Shown: positions 54,403 through 62,368 of the stretch, piece by piece
Layout of the letters: each line of letters starts with the position of its first letter
How positions within the stretch are numbered: the stretch's first letter is position 1
Assembly: GCF_900110115.1 (NCBI RefSeq)
Contig: NZ_FOCM01000008.1
Coordinates: forward strand, 121,483 to 185,482
Direction of reading: 5' to 3'
Source of the DNA: Palleronia pelagia
GTDB taxonomy: Bacteria > Pseudomonadota > Alphaproteobacteria > Rhodobacterales > Rhodobacteraceae
DNA length: 64,000 nt
Position numbers and translations under genes: made by a program
The notes under the pieces: model-generated
Told to the model about the DNA's origin: nothing
What the model saw: only the letters and a program-made list of their open reading frames with translations
The model's database searches: none

Positions 54403-55074
54403 TTAGATCGTTTTGGGCTTAGTGTCGCTGCAAAGTCTCTGAAGTATTTTTCGCAACCCGGTATGACGACATAGTTTGCCTTCTACCCGAAGTAGTATCT
54501 CCTCGCCATGCTTATTGCTCAGCCTTGGGTTCTCATTCAGAAGAAGAAGCTGGCAGCATACTTCCCCCAGATTGTCGCGTTCGAATTTGAAGATTTCTTT
54601 GTTGGAAAGCTCATCGGGCGTAGACACGATTCCTAGGTCGAAAAGAAAATCTGAGGAGATATCAATTTGCTCAAATCCACACCTCAATATGTTCTTCTTC
54701 GACCCAATATTTCCTTTTGTAACCACTGCAAAGTACATATCTTCAGGGGGACGAAACAGATGGTCTGATACTGCCTGATACCACTTCATAGGCTTCTGAA
54801 GCCCAAATCCGTTTAGCGTGACGCGTGTGCCACCCATTTCCGTCAAGCGAGCGCTATGTCTGAATGTGAGAGATGCAGCAACAAGTTCCTTGTTGGGGCC
54901 CTCAATATAGACTGCACTGCCATTCCCAAGTGAGTCTAAAAGCTCCATGGGGTCGCGCTCGGCATTGAAATTGTGTTTGTTTGAAGCGTAGAAATCAAAG
55001 ACTCTTTCAAAAATCGCCGGATCGACACCGTCTTCCACGCACCGCATTCGGTATGTTGTTATTTTCTCAACCAT
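54403..55074 (-). CDS. GNAT-like acyltransferase, AT-rich cargo gene
   Basis: This 223-residue protein shows a GNAT-like pattern: a beta hairpin SAVYIEGPNKELVAASLTFRH, then TRVTLNGFGLQKPMKWYQAVSDHLF, and DMYFAVVTKGNIGSKKNILRCGFEQID, like the last strand and helix of acetyltransferases. Substrate unknown. The gene is clearly AT-richer than its neighbours and is transcribed divergently from the helix-turn-helix gene, suggesting that they form one acquired module. Confidence 0.5.
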   Translation of the reverse strand: MVEKITTYRMRCVEDGVDPAIFERVFDFYASNKHNFNAERDPMELLDSLGNGSAVYIEGPNKELVAASLTFRHSARLTEMGGTRVTLNGFGLQKPMKWYQAVSDHLFRPPEDMYFAVVTKGNIGSKKNILRCGFEQIDISSDFLFDLGIVSTPDELSNKEIFKFERDNLGEVCCQLLLLNENPRLSNKHGEEILLRVEGKLCRHTGLRKILQRLCSDTKPKTI

Positions 55075-55247
55075 TCTCGACCGTGCACATTAATATTCAC
55101 TGTCTATAGGTCCATTATCATATGCTGGAACTCTGTGGAACCATAACAGAGCTAGAAGCTTTACAAGGACACACCGCTCATGCTATGCATGGTGCAACGT
55201 TTGATGCAGGGTGCATCGGAGCAACACCTAAGAATGAGGCGCGAAAA

Positions 55248-55601
55248 ATGTCAGCAGATCAAGTTAACTTACTAAAATCATGGGAAAAACACAGCCTCCT
55301 CGGGGTAGTGGCCTTCTTGGACAGGTGTGATCCATCAAACGATGAGACTTTTGCGAAAGTCATCGATTCCGCTGTTGGCCGCTTCGGACTGTCTGCGAGT
55401 GCTATCGCTGAAGAGTTCGAGATTGACAGGAGCACGGTCAACCGATGGGCAGGCGGTAAGACGAAACCACATCATCTGGTGCGACCGATTATTGTGAGAT
55501 GGATACGCGACCAGCTGTCAAGCCAGGCCGAAGAGTTGACCAAAGCACCAGCAGATATTGGTGAGTTGGAAGATTTTGCGGATCGCCAGCTCGCTATTTG
55601 A
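55248..55601 (+). CDS. Small helix-turn-helix regulator-like protein
   Basis: This 117-residue protein contains GLSASAIAEEFEIDRSTVNRWAGGKTKPHHLVRPIIVRWIRDQL near residues 45-88, a phage-repressor-like helix-turn-helix (STVNRWAGGK being the recognition helix). ATG 55248 lies eight bases after GAGG. An upstream in-frame ATG at 55122 is possible but the 42 extra residues look incoherent. It is divergent from the GNAT-like gene, and probably regulates it. Confidence 0.6.
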   Translation: MSADQVNLLKSWEKHSLLGVVAFLDRCDPSNDETFAKVIDSAVGRFGLSASAIAEEFEIDRSTVNRWAGGKTKPHHLVRPIIVRWIRDQLSSQAEELTKAPADIGELEDFADRQLAI

Positions 55602-55656
55602 AGCTAAGCCGTGCGCGCATTGCGACGGTCATAAGGACGACAAGGTTATTCTGCGG

Positions 55657-55689
55657 GAACAACGCCGCCCATGTGGGGCGGCGTTGTTC
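55657..55689. terminator. Bidirectional terminator hairpin
   Basis: GAACAACGCCGCCC pairs with GGGGCGGCGTTGTTC over a 4-nt loop (ATGT). It lies between the convergent helix-turn-helix gene and the 139-residue gene. The stem is about 14 bp. Confidence 0.8.
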
Positions 55690-55690
55690 G

Positions 55691-56110
55691 TTAGAGTAGA
55701 TCGAACAAATCGACTTGCTGAGGCAGAGCATCCAGCAGATTGATATGGGCAAAGTCGTTGTAGATGTGCGCATATTTCAGGCTCATCGACGTATGGACGG
55801 CGTCGCTGCAAGTCGGGATCGGCTGCCCTGCATGCTCTTTGCGATAGGCATGAAGCTCTCTTGCGACTTCGCGATAGCGCGAGATGTTGGCGCTCAAGGA
55901 GTGCCGAACTTCCTCGCGGATTTTGTTGAGCAACCTGGTGCGTTGAGGCTCCGGCCTGCGGGCGGCGCTCAGGATTTCTTCCTGACGGTATCCCTTGTAC
56001 TCGGCGAGACGTGCCTCAAGGCGGATGACTTTTGGAGGCAAGACCTCACCGCCCAAAAGGTAATACCATGGATGGCCGGGACGGTAGCCGCGCGTGTCGG
56101 GGGCGCTCAT
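55691..56110 (-). CDS. Hypothetical plasmid-type protein
   Basis: This 139-residue protein, MSAPDTRGYRPGHPWYYLLGGEVLPPKVIRLEARLAEYKGYRQEEILSAARRPEP..., ends DALPQQVDLFDLL. It is rich in Arg and Tyr with no identifiable domain. Its start overlaps the stop of the upstream 78-residue gene by 4 bp. Such pairs occur on alphaproteobacterial plasmids and elements. No function can be assigned. Confidence 0.55.
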   Translation of the reverse strand: MSAPDTRGYRPGHPWYYLLGGEVLPPKVIRLEARLAEYKGYRQEEILSAARRPEPQRTRLLNKIREEVRHSLSANISRYREVARELHAYRKEHAGQPIPTCSDAVHTSMSLKYAHIYNDFAHINLLDALPQQVDLFDLL

Positions 56111-56343
56111 GAGCGCCCCGCTTCGTTTGCGGCGTCGGGGGCATCTTCCAACGGCAGGCGCAGGACGATGCGGCCATTGATGGGGCAGGTTTCAAGCTGA
56201 AGCGTGTAGCCGCGCCCGTCCTTGTGCTTCCATGCTGCTCCGACCTTGTTCCAATAGGCCTTCTCGCCTTTCTGGGTGACGTGCCAGGCCAGATAGTCCG
56301 GCGCGTTTTGGGGCTGATTTTGGTTGGTGTTTTCGCGTGCCAT
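56107..56343 (-). CDS. Hypothetical plasmid-type protein
   Basis: This 78-residue protein includes DYLAWHVTQKGEKAYWNKVGAAWKHKDGRGYTLQLETCPINGRIVLRLPLED, a pattern of small conserved proteins of mobile elements that I have seen without assigned function. The N-terminus is Asn/Gln-rich. It is co-translated with the 139-residue gene by a 4-bp overlap. Confidence 0.65.
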   Translation of the reverse strand: MARENTNQNQPQNAPDYLAWHVTQKGEKAYWNKVGAAWKHKDGRGYTLQLETCPINGRIVLRLPLEDAPDAANEAGRS

Positions 56344-56886
56344 GATCGTCTTCTCCTTGTCTTTCGGGCCTACTTGCTAACGCCCTCCCGACAGGCCGGA
56401 GCGAAGGATCAGGCTTCATGTTCAACACGGATTCTTGGAGCGGGCAGAGCATTGAAGGCTGAGCCGCTTCGGCCAGGGAATTGGGCAATCAGTTGCAAGC
56501 GGGCACGGAAAGACGCAGGGGTCGATCTGCACGGGGGAAGAAGACCCGCCAGCCTGACCGCCAGCCGCTAGCCGGACTAGCAGGCGCTCGCCACCCCACA
56601 TTCGAGATAGAGCATCTGGAACAGGAGCCGCGCCGCTCGTGGTGATGCACGGGAGCGCCCTTCGCAAATGCTGATACCAGACCTCACCCTGTAGGCCGCC
56701 CATCCCGCCAGCGCTGCCGAATTCACCGCCTAAAACCGATATCGAAGCTTCATCTGCGCATCCGCCTGTATGCAGGATCAAGAAACCTCCCGAACCATCA
56801 GGCCTTCCATGGGCCGATGATGGTGTGTGCCGGGGCCGAAAGGCCCTGAGTGGTTCGGGGCCTCCTTGAAGCATAAGGAGGAAGCG
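56344..56886. other. 543-bp gap, no supported gene
   Basis: A long minus-strand reading frame (56422-56874) crosses this gap but reads as Gly/Ser/Pro-rich incoherent sequence and has no ribosome site, so I do not accept it. I see no tRNA, clear replication origin or repeat family. The strand change between 56343 and 56887 makes it a promoter region for both sides. Confidence 0.4.
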
Positions 56887-57066
56887 ATGAAACTCGTCTC
56901 ACGCTTTGAAGCGGCATCCCGCAGCACGGCAGAACTGCACGGCCTTCTGGCCGAGGCATTCAACGCCTTTGCGAGTGCCCCGCGCAGCAGCCAGGAGCGC
57001 CGCAACGCTCTGGCTTCGATGCGCAACATCGAAGATGAGCTGGCAGCGCGCGCGCCAGGTCTCTAA
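56887..57066 (+). CDS. Very small helical protein
   Basis: This 59-residue protein, MKLVSRFEAASRSTAELHGLLAEAFNAFASAPRSSQERRNALASMRNIEDELAARAPGL, has strong helix propensity. AAGGAGGAAGCG precedes ATG 56887, the best ribosome site in the region. No family is recognised. Confidence 0.6.
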   Translation: MKLVSRFEAASRSTAELHGLLAEAFNAFASAPRSSQERRNALASMRNIEDELAARAPGL

Positions 57067-57233
57067 CCGACCAGCGGTCAGCCCTCCGGCTGGCCGCTTC
57101 CTTGACGACCGGCCACGAAAGCGGCCATGCAGCCGGACTCATGAGTGCTTCCGTAGATCATAAAACTATGATATCGTTAGGATAAGTGAATATAAATATC
57201 CGGCCCATAAACCGGCCAAAATGCAGGACAAAC

Positions 57234-57495
57234 ATGGCGCGCGACGATGGTGAAAGTATAGGTCTTTTTGAGCCCCTCATGGTGAGCGAGGGCTCCCCGC
57301 AACGCGCGGTCTTGAGTGATCTTGCCTTGGAGCTGGCCGAAAAATCCGCCGCGTTCCGCGCCAGCTTACCCGTGTCCATCGCGGCTGCTCAAGGCCGGAG
57401 CTCTTCGCTCCGAAAGCACGCGCGCCCCGCTACATCTGGCCTTCCCGGCAAAATACGCGGAGCGTTGGATGCCGGGCCTGTTCCCCGAGGGCTAA
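57234..57495 (+). pseudogene. Remnant of a Fic-family AMPylase gene, middle deleted
   Basis: The first 50 codons read MARDDGESIGLFEPLMVSEG then SPQRAVLSDLALELAEKSAAFRASLPVSIA, the opening of Fic/DUF4172-type proteins. In another frame, about 57389-57495 reads LLKAGALRSESTRAPLHLAF then PAKYAERWMPGLFPEG and stop, the usual C-terminal end. The catalytic Fic core, some 300 residues, is missing. AGGA at 57225 precedes the ATG. The breakpoint is near 57380-57390 with a frame change. Confidence 0.75.
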
Positions 57496-57510
57496 AAGGC
57501 CCGATGGCAA

Positions 57511-57540
57511 GCGCCCGCCGAAAGGCGGGCGCGAAATTTT
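57511..57540 (+). terminator. Terminator after the fic remnant
   Basis: GCGCCCGCC and GGCGGGCGC pair across GAAA, then GAAATTTT follows. Intrinsic terminator form, 15 bp after the remnant's stop. Confidence 0.85.
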
Positions 57541-57561
57541 CCAGCTCGGTGAAGTCGCCGC

Positions 57562-58473
57562 TTATGCGGCGACTCCTTCCTTCTGCTGCTCGTCCTCGAT
57601 TACGGGTTGCAGACCGTGCAAGAAATCTGCGGCGCGCTGCGCATGGGCGGCGGCGGCAAAGATAGCGCGCTTGTCGTCCTTCAAGACCTTCAGCCAGCTT
57701 TGAATATAGGCGGCATGGTCGGTGCCAGGTTCGGGGGTCAGCTCCAGATCGGCACACAGGAACGCCGCGCCCAGTTCGGCAACCAGTTCCTCGCGGGCGT
57801 AGCCTTCATCGCCCCAGCGCTTGCGCCCAAAGTCGCGGTCAAGGCGGCTCTTGTGCTTCGTCCAGTGAGTCAGTTCATGGGCAAGCGTGGCGTAGTAGCT
57901 CTCAGGGCTGCGGAAGGTCTCAAAAGCTGGCATCTGCACATGATCGCTGCCGTTCGCATAGTGGGCGCTGTTCCCGCCATGACGGATGTCAGCAAGCGTG
58001 GCGGCGAAAAACGCCTCCGCATGTTCGATCCGCAAGGCGGGATCAATAATCGGCTCGGGCTTGGCGTAGTAGTGTTCGGGCAGCCCCTCGATCTGATCGA
58101 CGTTGAAAACGCTGTATCCCTTCATGAACGGGATTTTGCGCTCTTCCTCGCTGCCGTCGTCCTGCTCTTCCTTCTTGGTGATGGTGTTGGCGTATACGAC
58201 CAGATTGCCCCGCTCGCCCTTGCGCACATGTGCGCCCATCTCTTTGGCTTGGCGGAAGGTCATCCAGTACGGGGAGAGATATCCGGCCTCGACGCTCGCG
58301 CCCCAGAGCATCAGCACGTTGATCCCGTTATAGGGTAGCCCGTTGTGCCGCAGGGGCTTGGTGATCCGGCCCTCAAGGTTGCCGCTGCTCCAAGGCTTGA
58401 GCCAAGACAGCTCGCCTTTCTCTAGATCGGCAATAATTTTGTTTGTTACTTTCTGATAAACATCGGTTTTCAT
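57562..58473 (-). CDS. ardC: ArdC-family antirestriction protein (ssDNA-binding plus metallopeptidase-like)
   Basis: This 303-residue protein has an N-terminal ArdC ssDNA-binding domain (VYQKVTNKIIADLEKGELSWLKPWSSGNLEGRITKPLRHNGLPYNGINVLMLW; residues 5-58) and a zincin-like domain with TLAHELTHWTKHKSRLDRDFG (His about 199) and EELVAELGAAFLCAD. ArdC protects incoming DNA from restriction. ATG 58473 follows AAAGGAGG. Residues are intact, so it may work. It is carried by the element and helps conjugal entry (inference). Confidence 0.9.
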   Translation of the reverse strand: MKTDVYQKVTNKIIADLEKGELSWLKPWSSGNLEGRITKPLRHNGLPYNGINVLMLWGASVEAGYLSPYWMTFRQAKEMGAHVRKGERGNLVVYANTITKKEEQDDGSEEERKIPFMKGYSVFNVDQIEGLPEHYYAKPEPIIDPALRIEHAEAFFAATLADIRHGGNSAHYANGSDHVQMPAFETFRSPESYYATLAHELTHWTKHKSRLDRDFGRKRWGDEGYAREELVAELGAAFLCADLELTPEPGTDHAAYIQSWLKVLKDDKRAIFAAAAHAQRAADFLHGLQPVIEDEQQKEGVAA

Positions 58474-58631
58474 TTCCTTTTTCCTCCTTTGGATAGTCGG
58501 TTGCGCATGCAACCGGACTAGGCCCGCGCCAATGAGCGGGGGGAGGCCGTCAAGATCACGGGCGGCGGAGGGGGATCGCCCGTCCTGCACGAGCGCTAGC
58601 GAGGAAGGATGGGGAGACCGCCGGTCCGTGA

Positions 58632-59854
58632 TCACGGCGCTCTATCGCCGCGATGTTCTTGGCCAGAACCTCATCCTGATCGATCCGATGGATGTCGTTG
58701 CCAGCAAGCTTGGGCTCACCAGCTCGTCCTTCAATCCGTGCGCCCGCATCCAGCCTTTCGGCGATGAAGCCTTTGACGATGCCATGCTGGCTGCCGATAG
58801 CCTGGTCATCCCTGACGGCGGGGCGGAGTCACATTGGTCGGGAGAAGCGGCCAGCATGATTGCAGGCCTTCTGCTTCATGCCGCCGAACATGGCACGGCC
58901 AGCCTCAAGGGCGTGCGCCAAACCTTGAATGCCAGTCGCGATGAGTTCCGCGCGACCATCGATCAAATGTTGGCCTCGCCCTTTGAGCTGGTCAGAGCGG
59001 CTGGCGGGCGGATTGATAACAAGGAAGAGCGCGAGCTGTCGGGGGTAATCTCGACCGCGCAGCGCAACACGCACTTCCTGGAAAGTAGCAGGTTGGCGGA
59101 TTGCCTGTCTGGTTCGGACTTCGATCCCAAGGATATCGGCGAGAATACCAGCATCTATATCATCTTGCCCGCGCGCCGCATTGCGGTGGCGCGGCGGTTC
59201 CTGCGGGTGCTGATCGGTGCGCTGATTGCGAGCGTGACGGCGCTTCCCCAAAGGCCGTCCGTGCCCGTGATGTTCTTGCTCGAAGAAATGGCAACTCTGG
59301 ATCGTATGTCCATCATCGAGCAAGCGGTCGGCCTGATGGCCGGGTTTGGCATGCAATTTGTCATGGTGGTGCAGGATTTCACCCAGCTCAAAGAGCTCTA
59401 CAAAACCCGCTGGGAATCTTTCCTCGCAAATAGCGCGTCCATTCAATGTTTTGGCACGAATGACCGCTTCACAGCGGATTATCTCTCTGCGCTTTGCGGC
59501 CAGACCAGCTTGCACCAGCTCAGCTTGGACAGCGCCATCGAGCGCGGGCGGATACTGGGCGATCCCAATTTCCGATCCAGCAGTGATGCCAGCCAGTCTC
59601 GCCGCCTCATCACCTCGGACGAGATGATGAGCCTGCATCCATCCGTGCAGGTGGTGGCGCTTGCCGCTGCCCGTCCGATGATCGGTTACAGGCCCGTCTA
59701 CTTCCTGGAAAAGCGCTTCCGCGATAGGCGCGGCAAGCCGCTCTACAGCATTCATCCAAGCCGCCTCGGCCAGCCGATTACACGGAGCGTGGATTTCACC
59801 GCGCCCGGTCTCGCGCTTGGCGCGATGCTCGGCGACTATTTGAGTGTGGGGTGA
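58632..59854 (+). pseudogene. traG: Truncated TraG/VirD4-type coupling protein, N-terminus lost
   Basis: The frame encodes the C-terminal part of a type IV coupling protein from about TALYRRDVLGQNLILIDPMDVV through WSGEAASMIAGLLLHAAEHGT, VPVMFLLEEMATLDRM (Walker B acidic pair), FVMVVQDFTQLKELY to YRPVYFLEKRFRDRRG. The N-terminal membrane helices and Walker A loop, about 250-300 residues, are missing. The few codons before (from 58532) are unrelated sequence. It cannot bind ATP, so it is most likely a dead gene. The membrane gene at 59858 follows at 3 bp. Confidence 0.8.
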
Positions 59855-59857
59855 GCT

Positions 59858-60280
59858 ATGGGAAAATTTACCATTCTGACATGCGCCAACATTGTCTTCG
59901 GCTATGCCGCGCTCGTCATTGTCCTGCGGGGTGTGATCAACCTGCCGCTCCTCCATGCGTATTTCGCGCAAATGATCGGGTTTGTCGGTCCGATCCCGCT
60001 GCTCATCACGGCGCTATGGAGCGCTGTTCTTCTCTGGCAGGTGCGCCAGGTCTCGAATTTGCGCATTGTCGATCTGCCCGATGTCTCGGACGCACTGGCG
60101 CGGGGGCAGCATGATCCTATCCGCTTGGCGAGCGACACTCCCGCCGCGCCTGAACTTCTGGCGCGCGGTTTGGTATGGCTTGCGATTTTCGCAATGCCGA
60201 TCTGGCTCGGCTGGCCGCTGCCGATCCTCTGGCCTGCGATGCTCTACGGGCTTTGGGCGCTGATCCGCTGGGCGCTGTGA
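59858..60280 (+). CDS. Hypothetical multi-pass membrane protein
   Basis: This 140-residue protein has three to four hydrophobic segments (about residues 8-27, 41-62, 102-137). The middle carries QVRQVSNLRIVDLPDVSDAL. I recognise no family. It is encoded right after the coupling-protein remnant and probably belonged to the same operon; it is intact. A strong terminator follows. Confidence 0.6.
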   Translation: MGKFTILTCANIVFGYAALVIVLRGVINLPLLHAYFAQMIGFVGPIPLLITALWSAVLLWQVRQVSNLRIVDLPDVSDALARGQHDPIRLASDTPAAPELLARGLVWLAIFAMPIWLGWPLPILWPAMLYGLWALIRWAL

Positions 60281-60293
60281 TAGATAAAAGAAA

Positions 60294-60326
60294 AAGCCCC
60301 GAAGCGGGTGCGTCGCTTCGGGGCTT
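60294..60326. terminator. Bidirectional intrinsic terminator
   Basis: AAGCCCCGAAGCG and CGCTTCGGGGCTT pair over a 7-nt loop. The left flank is A-rich, giving a T-run on the minus strand for the gene ending at 60351. Confidence 0.88.
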
Positions 60327-60350
60327 GTCGTGTCGTCGGGAGTGCTGGTC

Positions 60351-60740
60351 TTAGGCGGCGAGGCTCAAGCCTGCGCCATGCAGGCGGCAGTAGCATTCAA
60401 TCAAACGCAAGCGATCATAGGTTACTGGTCTCGGGTAGCGTTTCGGCATCGTCCCGCAAGGCGCGGCTTCGAGGACGTATGCCATCCAGCGGTTGCAGAC
60501 GTCTGGGAACATGTCCGTGACTTCGGGGTGACGGAAGGGGCGCTGATCTGGGAAGTAGAGCCGTCCGTCATAGTCCTCGATTTCGGCCAGAACGCGCCGC
60601 CATGCGGCGTAGGAGCCGACTTCTTCGTGCATGGCGCGGGCTGGAAGCCAGATGCGCTCTCTGTAGAGTTTGCGGTTGGCGATGTGGTGATCGGCCAAAA
60701 CGATGATCTTGTCGTCCTTTGTGCTGATGGATGGGGTCAT
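60351..60740 (-). CDS. Hypothetical plasmid-type protein
   Basis: This 129-residue protein starts MTPSISTKDDKIIVLADHHIANRKLYRERIWLPARAMHEEVGSYAAW and includes EIEDYDGRLYFPDQRPFRHPEVTDMFPDVCNRWM and DRLRLIECYCRLHGAGLSLAA. It contains two cysteines near the end. It resembles small conserved proteins of mobile elements in this group, function unknown. Confidence 0.6.
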   Translation of the reverse strand: MTPSISTKDDKIIVLADHHIANRKLYRERIWLPARAMHEEVGSYAAWRRVLAEIEDYDGRLYFPDQRPFRHPEVTDMFPDVCNRWMAYVLEAAPCGTMPKRYPRPVTYDRLRLIECYCRLHGAGLSLAA

Positions 60741-60973
60741 GGTAAGCTTTCTTTTTCTATGGGGTCATGGAGTGGTTTCCGTTGTGCTTTGATGTCGGCA
60801 TCGTTCTACATGGGTCCTCTTTCTTCCGGCAGGGGCTCTTGCCCGTGCTGGGGTAGATGTGGGAGGTTTCCGAAGAATTTCAGATTCGGGGCTAAGATAC
60901 GGGGTTAGATGAAATCGTGATATTCGATCCTTATCAGTATGTTACGATGTTATTGTTGAACGCAAAATGAACC

Positions 60974-61630
60974 ATGAAAAACCGCTACTCTATAGGCTCC
61001 AAGCTACCCGAGGCGGCCTTCCGCGCGCTCGTGCGGGCCTATTTCACAGGTGAGAAAACCGAGGACGCCGCCAAGATCACTAAGACCAGCCATGCCACGG
61101 TTAAAAACCTCTACCGCCGTATCACCTATCGCCTGATCGATGATCTGGAAATCTTCAGCTTCCATCGCGAGTTACTGACCGACTGTTTCGAGACAGGAGG
61201 TCGGCGTGTGGAAACCCTCAAGCGCTGCCTCTGGCAATGCCCTGGCGACAAGGGCTATGGCGACTTGCCTGACCGGGATACCTGCGCCGAATGTCCCTTC
61301 GCCGCCGAATTCAGGGAAGGCATGCAGGACGACCACGCTGCGCTAGCCATGTTTTTCGAACGCCGTTCGCTTGCGCCTCTGAACTCTTTCAGTTTCGTCA
61401 ACCGCGCCGCCTACATATTTTCTCAGCACCGAGTGTTCTATGGCTCCAACGATGTACGCCGACGCGATGCAGCAAGCTTCATTGCGGGGCTTAAGAAAAG
61501 ACCACTCGGTTCGGCGGGATCAAAGGAGCAGATCGCAGATCGCTATGTGAACCTAAGGGGCACGCGACCCCTTTGGTACGTTGCGACGCACGGCGAGGCT
61601 TACCACCTGCCGGACCACGAAATGATGTGA
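60974..61630 (+). CDS. HTH protein with a cysteine cluster
   Basis: This 218-residue protein has an N-terminal helix-turn-helix-like region, FRALVRAYFTGEKTEDAAKITKTSHATVKNLYRRITYRL, followed by LKRCLWQCPGDKGYGDLPDRDTCAECPFAAEF, four cysteines (C-x3-C, C-x2-C) that could bind zinc. The rest lacks known motifs. The HTH resembles IS1595-type transposase N-termini, but I see no nuclease residues. Transcriptional regulator is the safer reading. Confidence 0.5.
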   Translation: MKNRYSIGSKLPEAAFRALVRAYFTGEKTEDAAKITKTSHATVKNLYRRITYRLIDDLEIFSFHRELLTDCFETGGRRVETLKRCLWQCPGDKGYGDLPDRDTCAECPFAAEFREGMQDDHAALAMFFERRSLAPLNSFSFVNRAAYIFSQHRVFYGSNDVRRRDAASFIAGLKKRPLGSAGSKEQIADRYVNLRGTRPLWYVATHGEAYHLPDHEMM

Positions 61631-61746
61631 ATAATCGCTTCGCATCCGTTTCCGATTTGTCGCTGCCGCGCATCGCGGCCAGCGTCAAACGGCAATGTCT
61701 GGGATAGCCATCTTTTCATCATCGAACAGCGATGATGGGAAGACCA

Positions 61747-62343
61747 ATGCCGAGAAAACGAACACATGCCGCGAAGAAAGTATCAGCGCAAGTTTGCGAG
61801 AAGCGCATAATTTATGCTAAGCTAAAAGAAGATGTAGAATTCAAAGAGCCAAGCTCTTTGTACAAGGCTTTCGAGACTGAAGAAGCTCGGGACCAAAATC
61901 TCAACAGATCGGCTGAAGAGCACCAAGGGCAATGTTTAACTGACGCCCCTGTGCGTCCTATCGCGCCTATGCGCAGATGGGCAGGTGTTTTGATGAATAC
62001 GAATGGTTTTGAAAATGCGCCGGATTTGGCTAGCGCTCTTGGATTTTCCCTAAAGAACAACGGCAAATCCAGCTTTCGGATCGATTATGAACGCTACCGC
62101 GCTTTCTTCGATGATCAGACGATCAGCGATGAGCAGAAAGATCAACTGATTGAGATGCTGTTCACAATAGGACATGCGTTTTATGACGCTGGCTTTGCCT
62201 ATGAATTTGCCAATGTGGATTCAAGCCAAGCCTGTGGAAAACATGAGGAAACTCAGGATGACTCTGCCGCCTGCGGCCAAGGTGTGCTAAGCTCACCAGA
62301 CATCACCCTGAGAGAACAGTTCAACCTGTGCGCCGCTGAGTAG
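61747..62343 (+). CDS. Hypothetical protein upstream of recombinase
   Basis: This 198-residue protein has a basic N-terminus (PRKRTHAAKKVSAQVCEKRIIYAKLKEDVEF) and a conserved-looking C-terminal region with SSFRIDYERYRAFFDDQTISDEQKDQLIEMLFTIGHAFYDAGFAYEF. It may start later, at ATG 61993. It is AT-richer than the recombinase. Same orientation, 25 bp before the recombinase ATG, so it may be co-expressed and may assist excision or regulation (inference). Confidence 0.5.
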   Translation: MPRKRTHAAKKVSAQVCEKRIIYAKLKEDVEFKEPSSLYKAFETEEARDQNLNRSAEEHQGQCLTDAPVRPIAPMRRWAGVLMNTNGFENAPDLASALGFSLKNNGKSSFRIDYERYRAFFDDQTISDEQKDQLIEMLFTIGHAFYDAGFAYEFANVDSSQACGKHEETQDDSAACGQGVLSSPDITLREQFNLCAAE

Positions 62344-62368
62344 AGCAGCGCGAAGAGAAGGAGGAGTC

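Noticed and set aside
56422..56874. Minus-strand frame of 150 residues
   Set aside because: No ribosome site or recognisable protein pattern; treated as non-coding.
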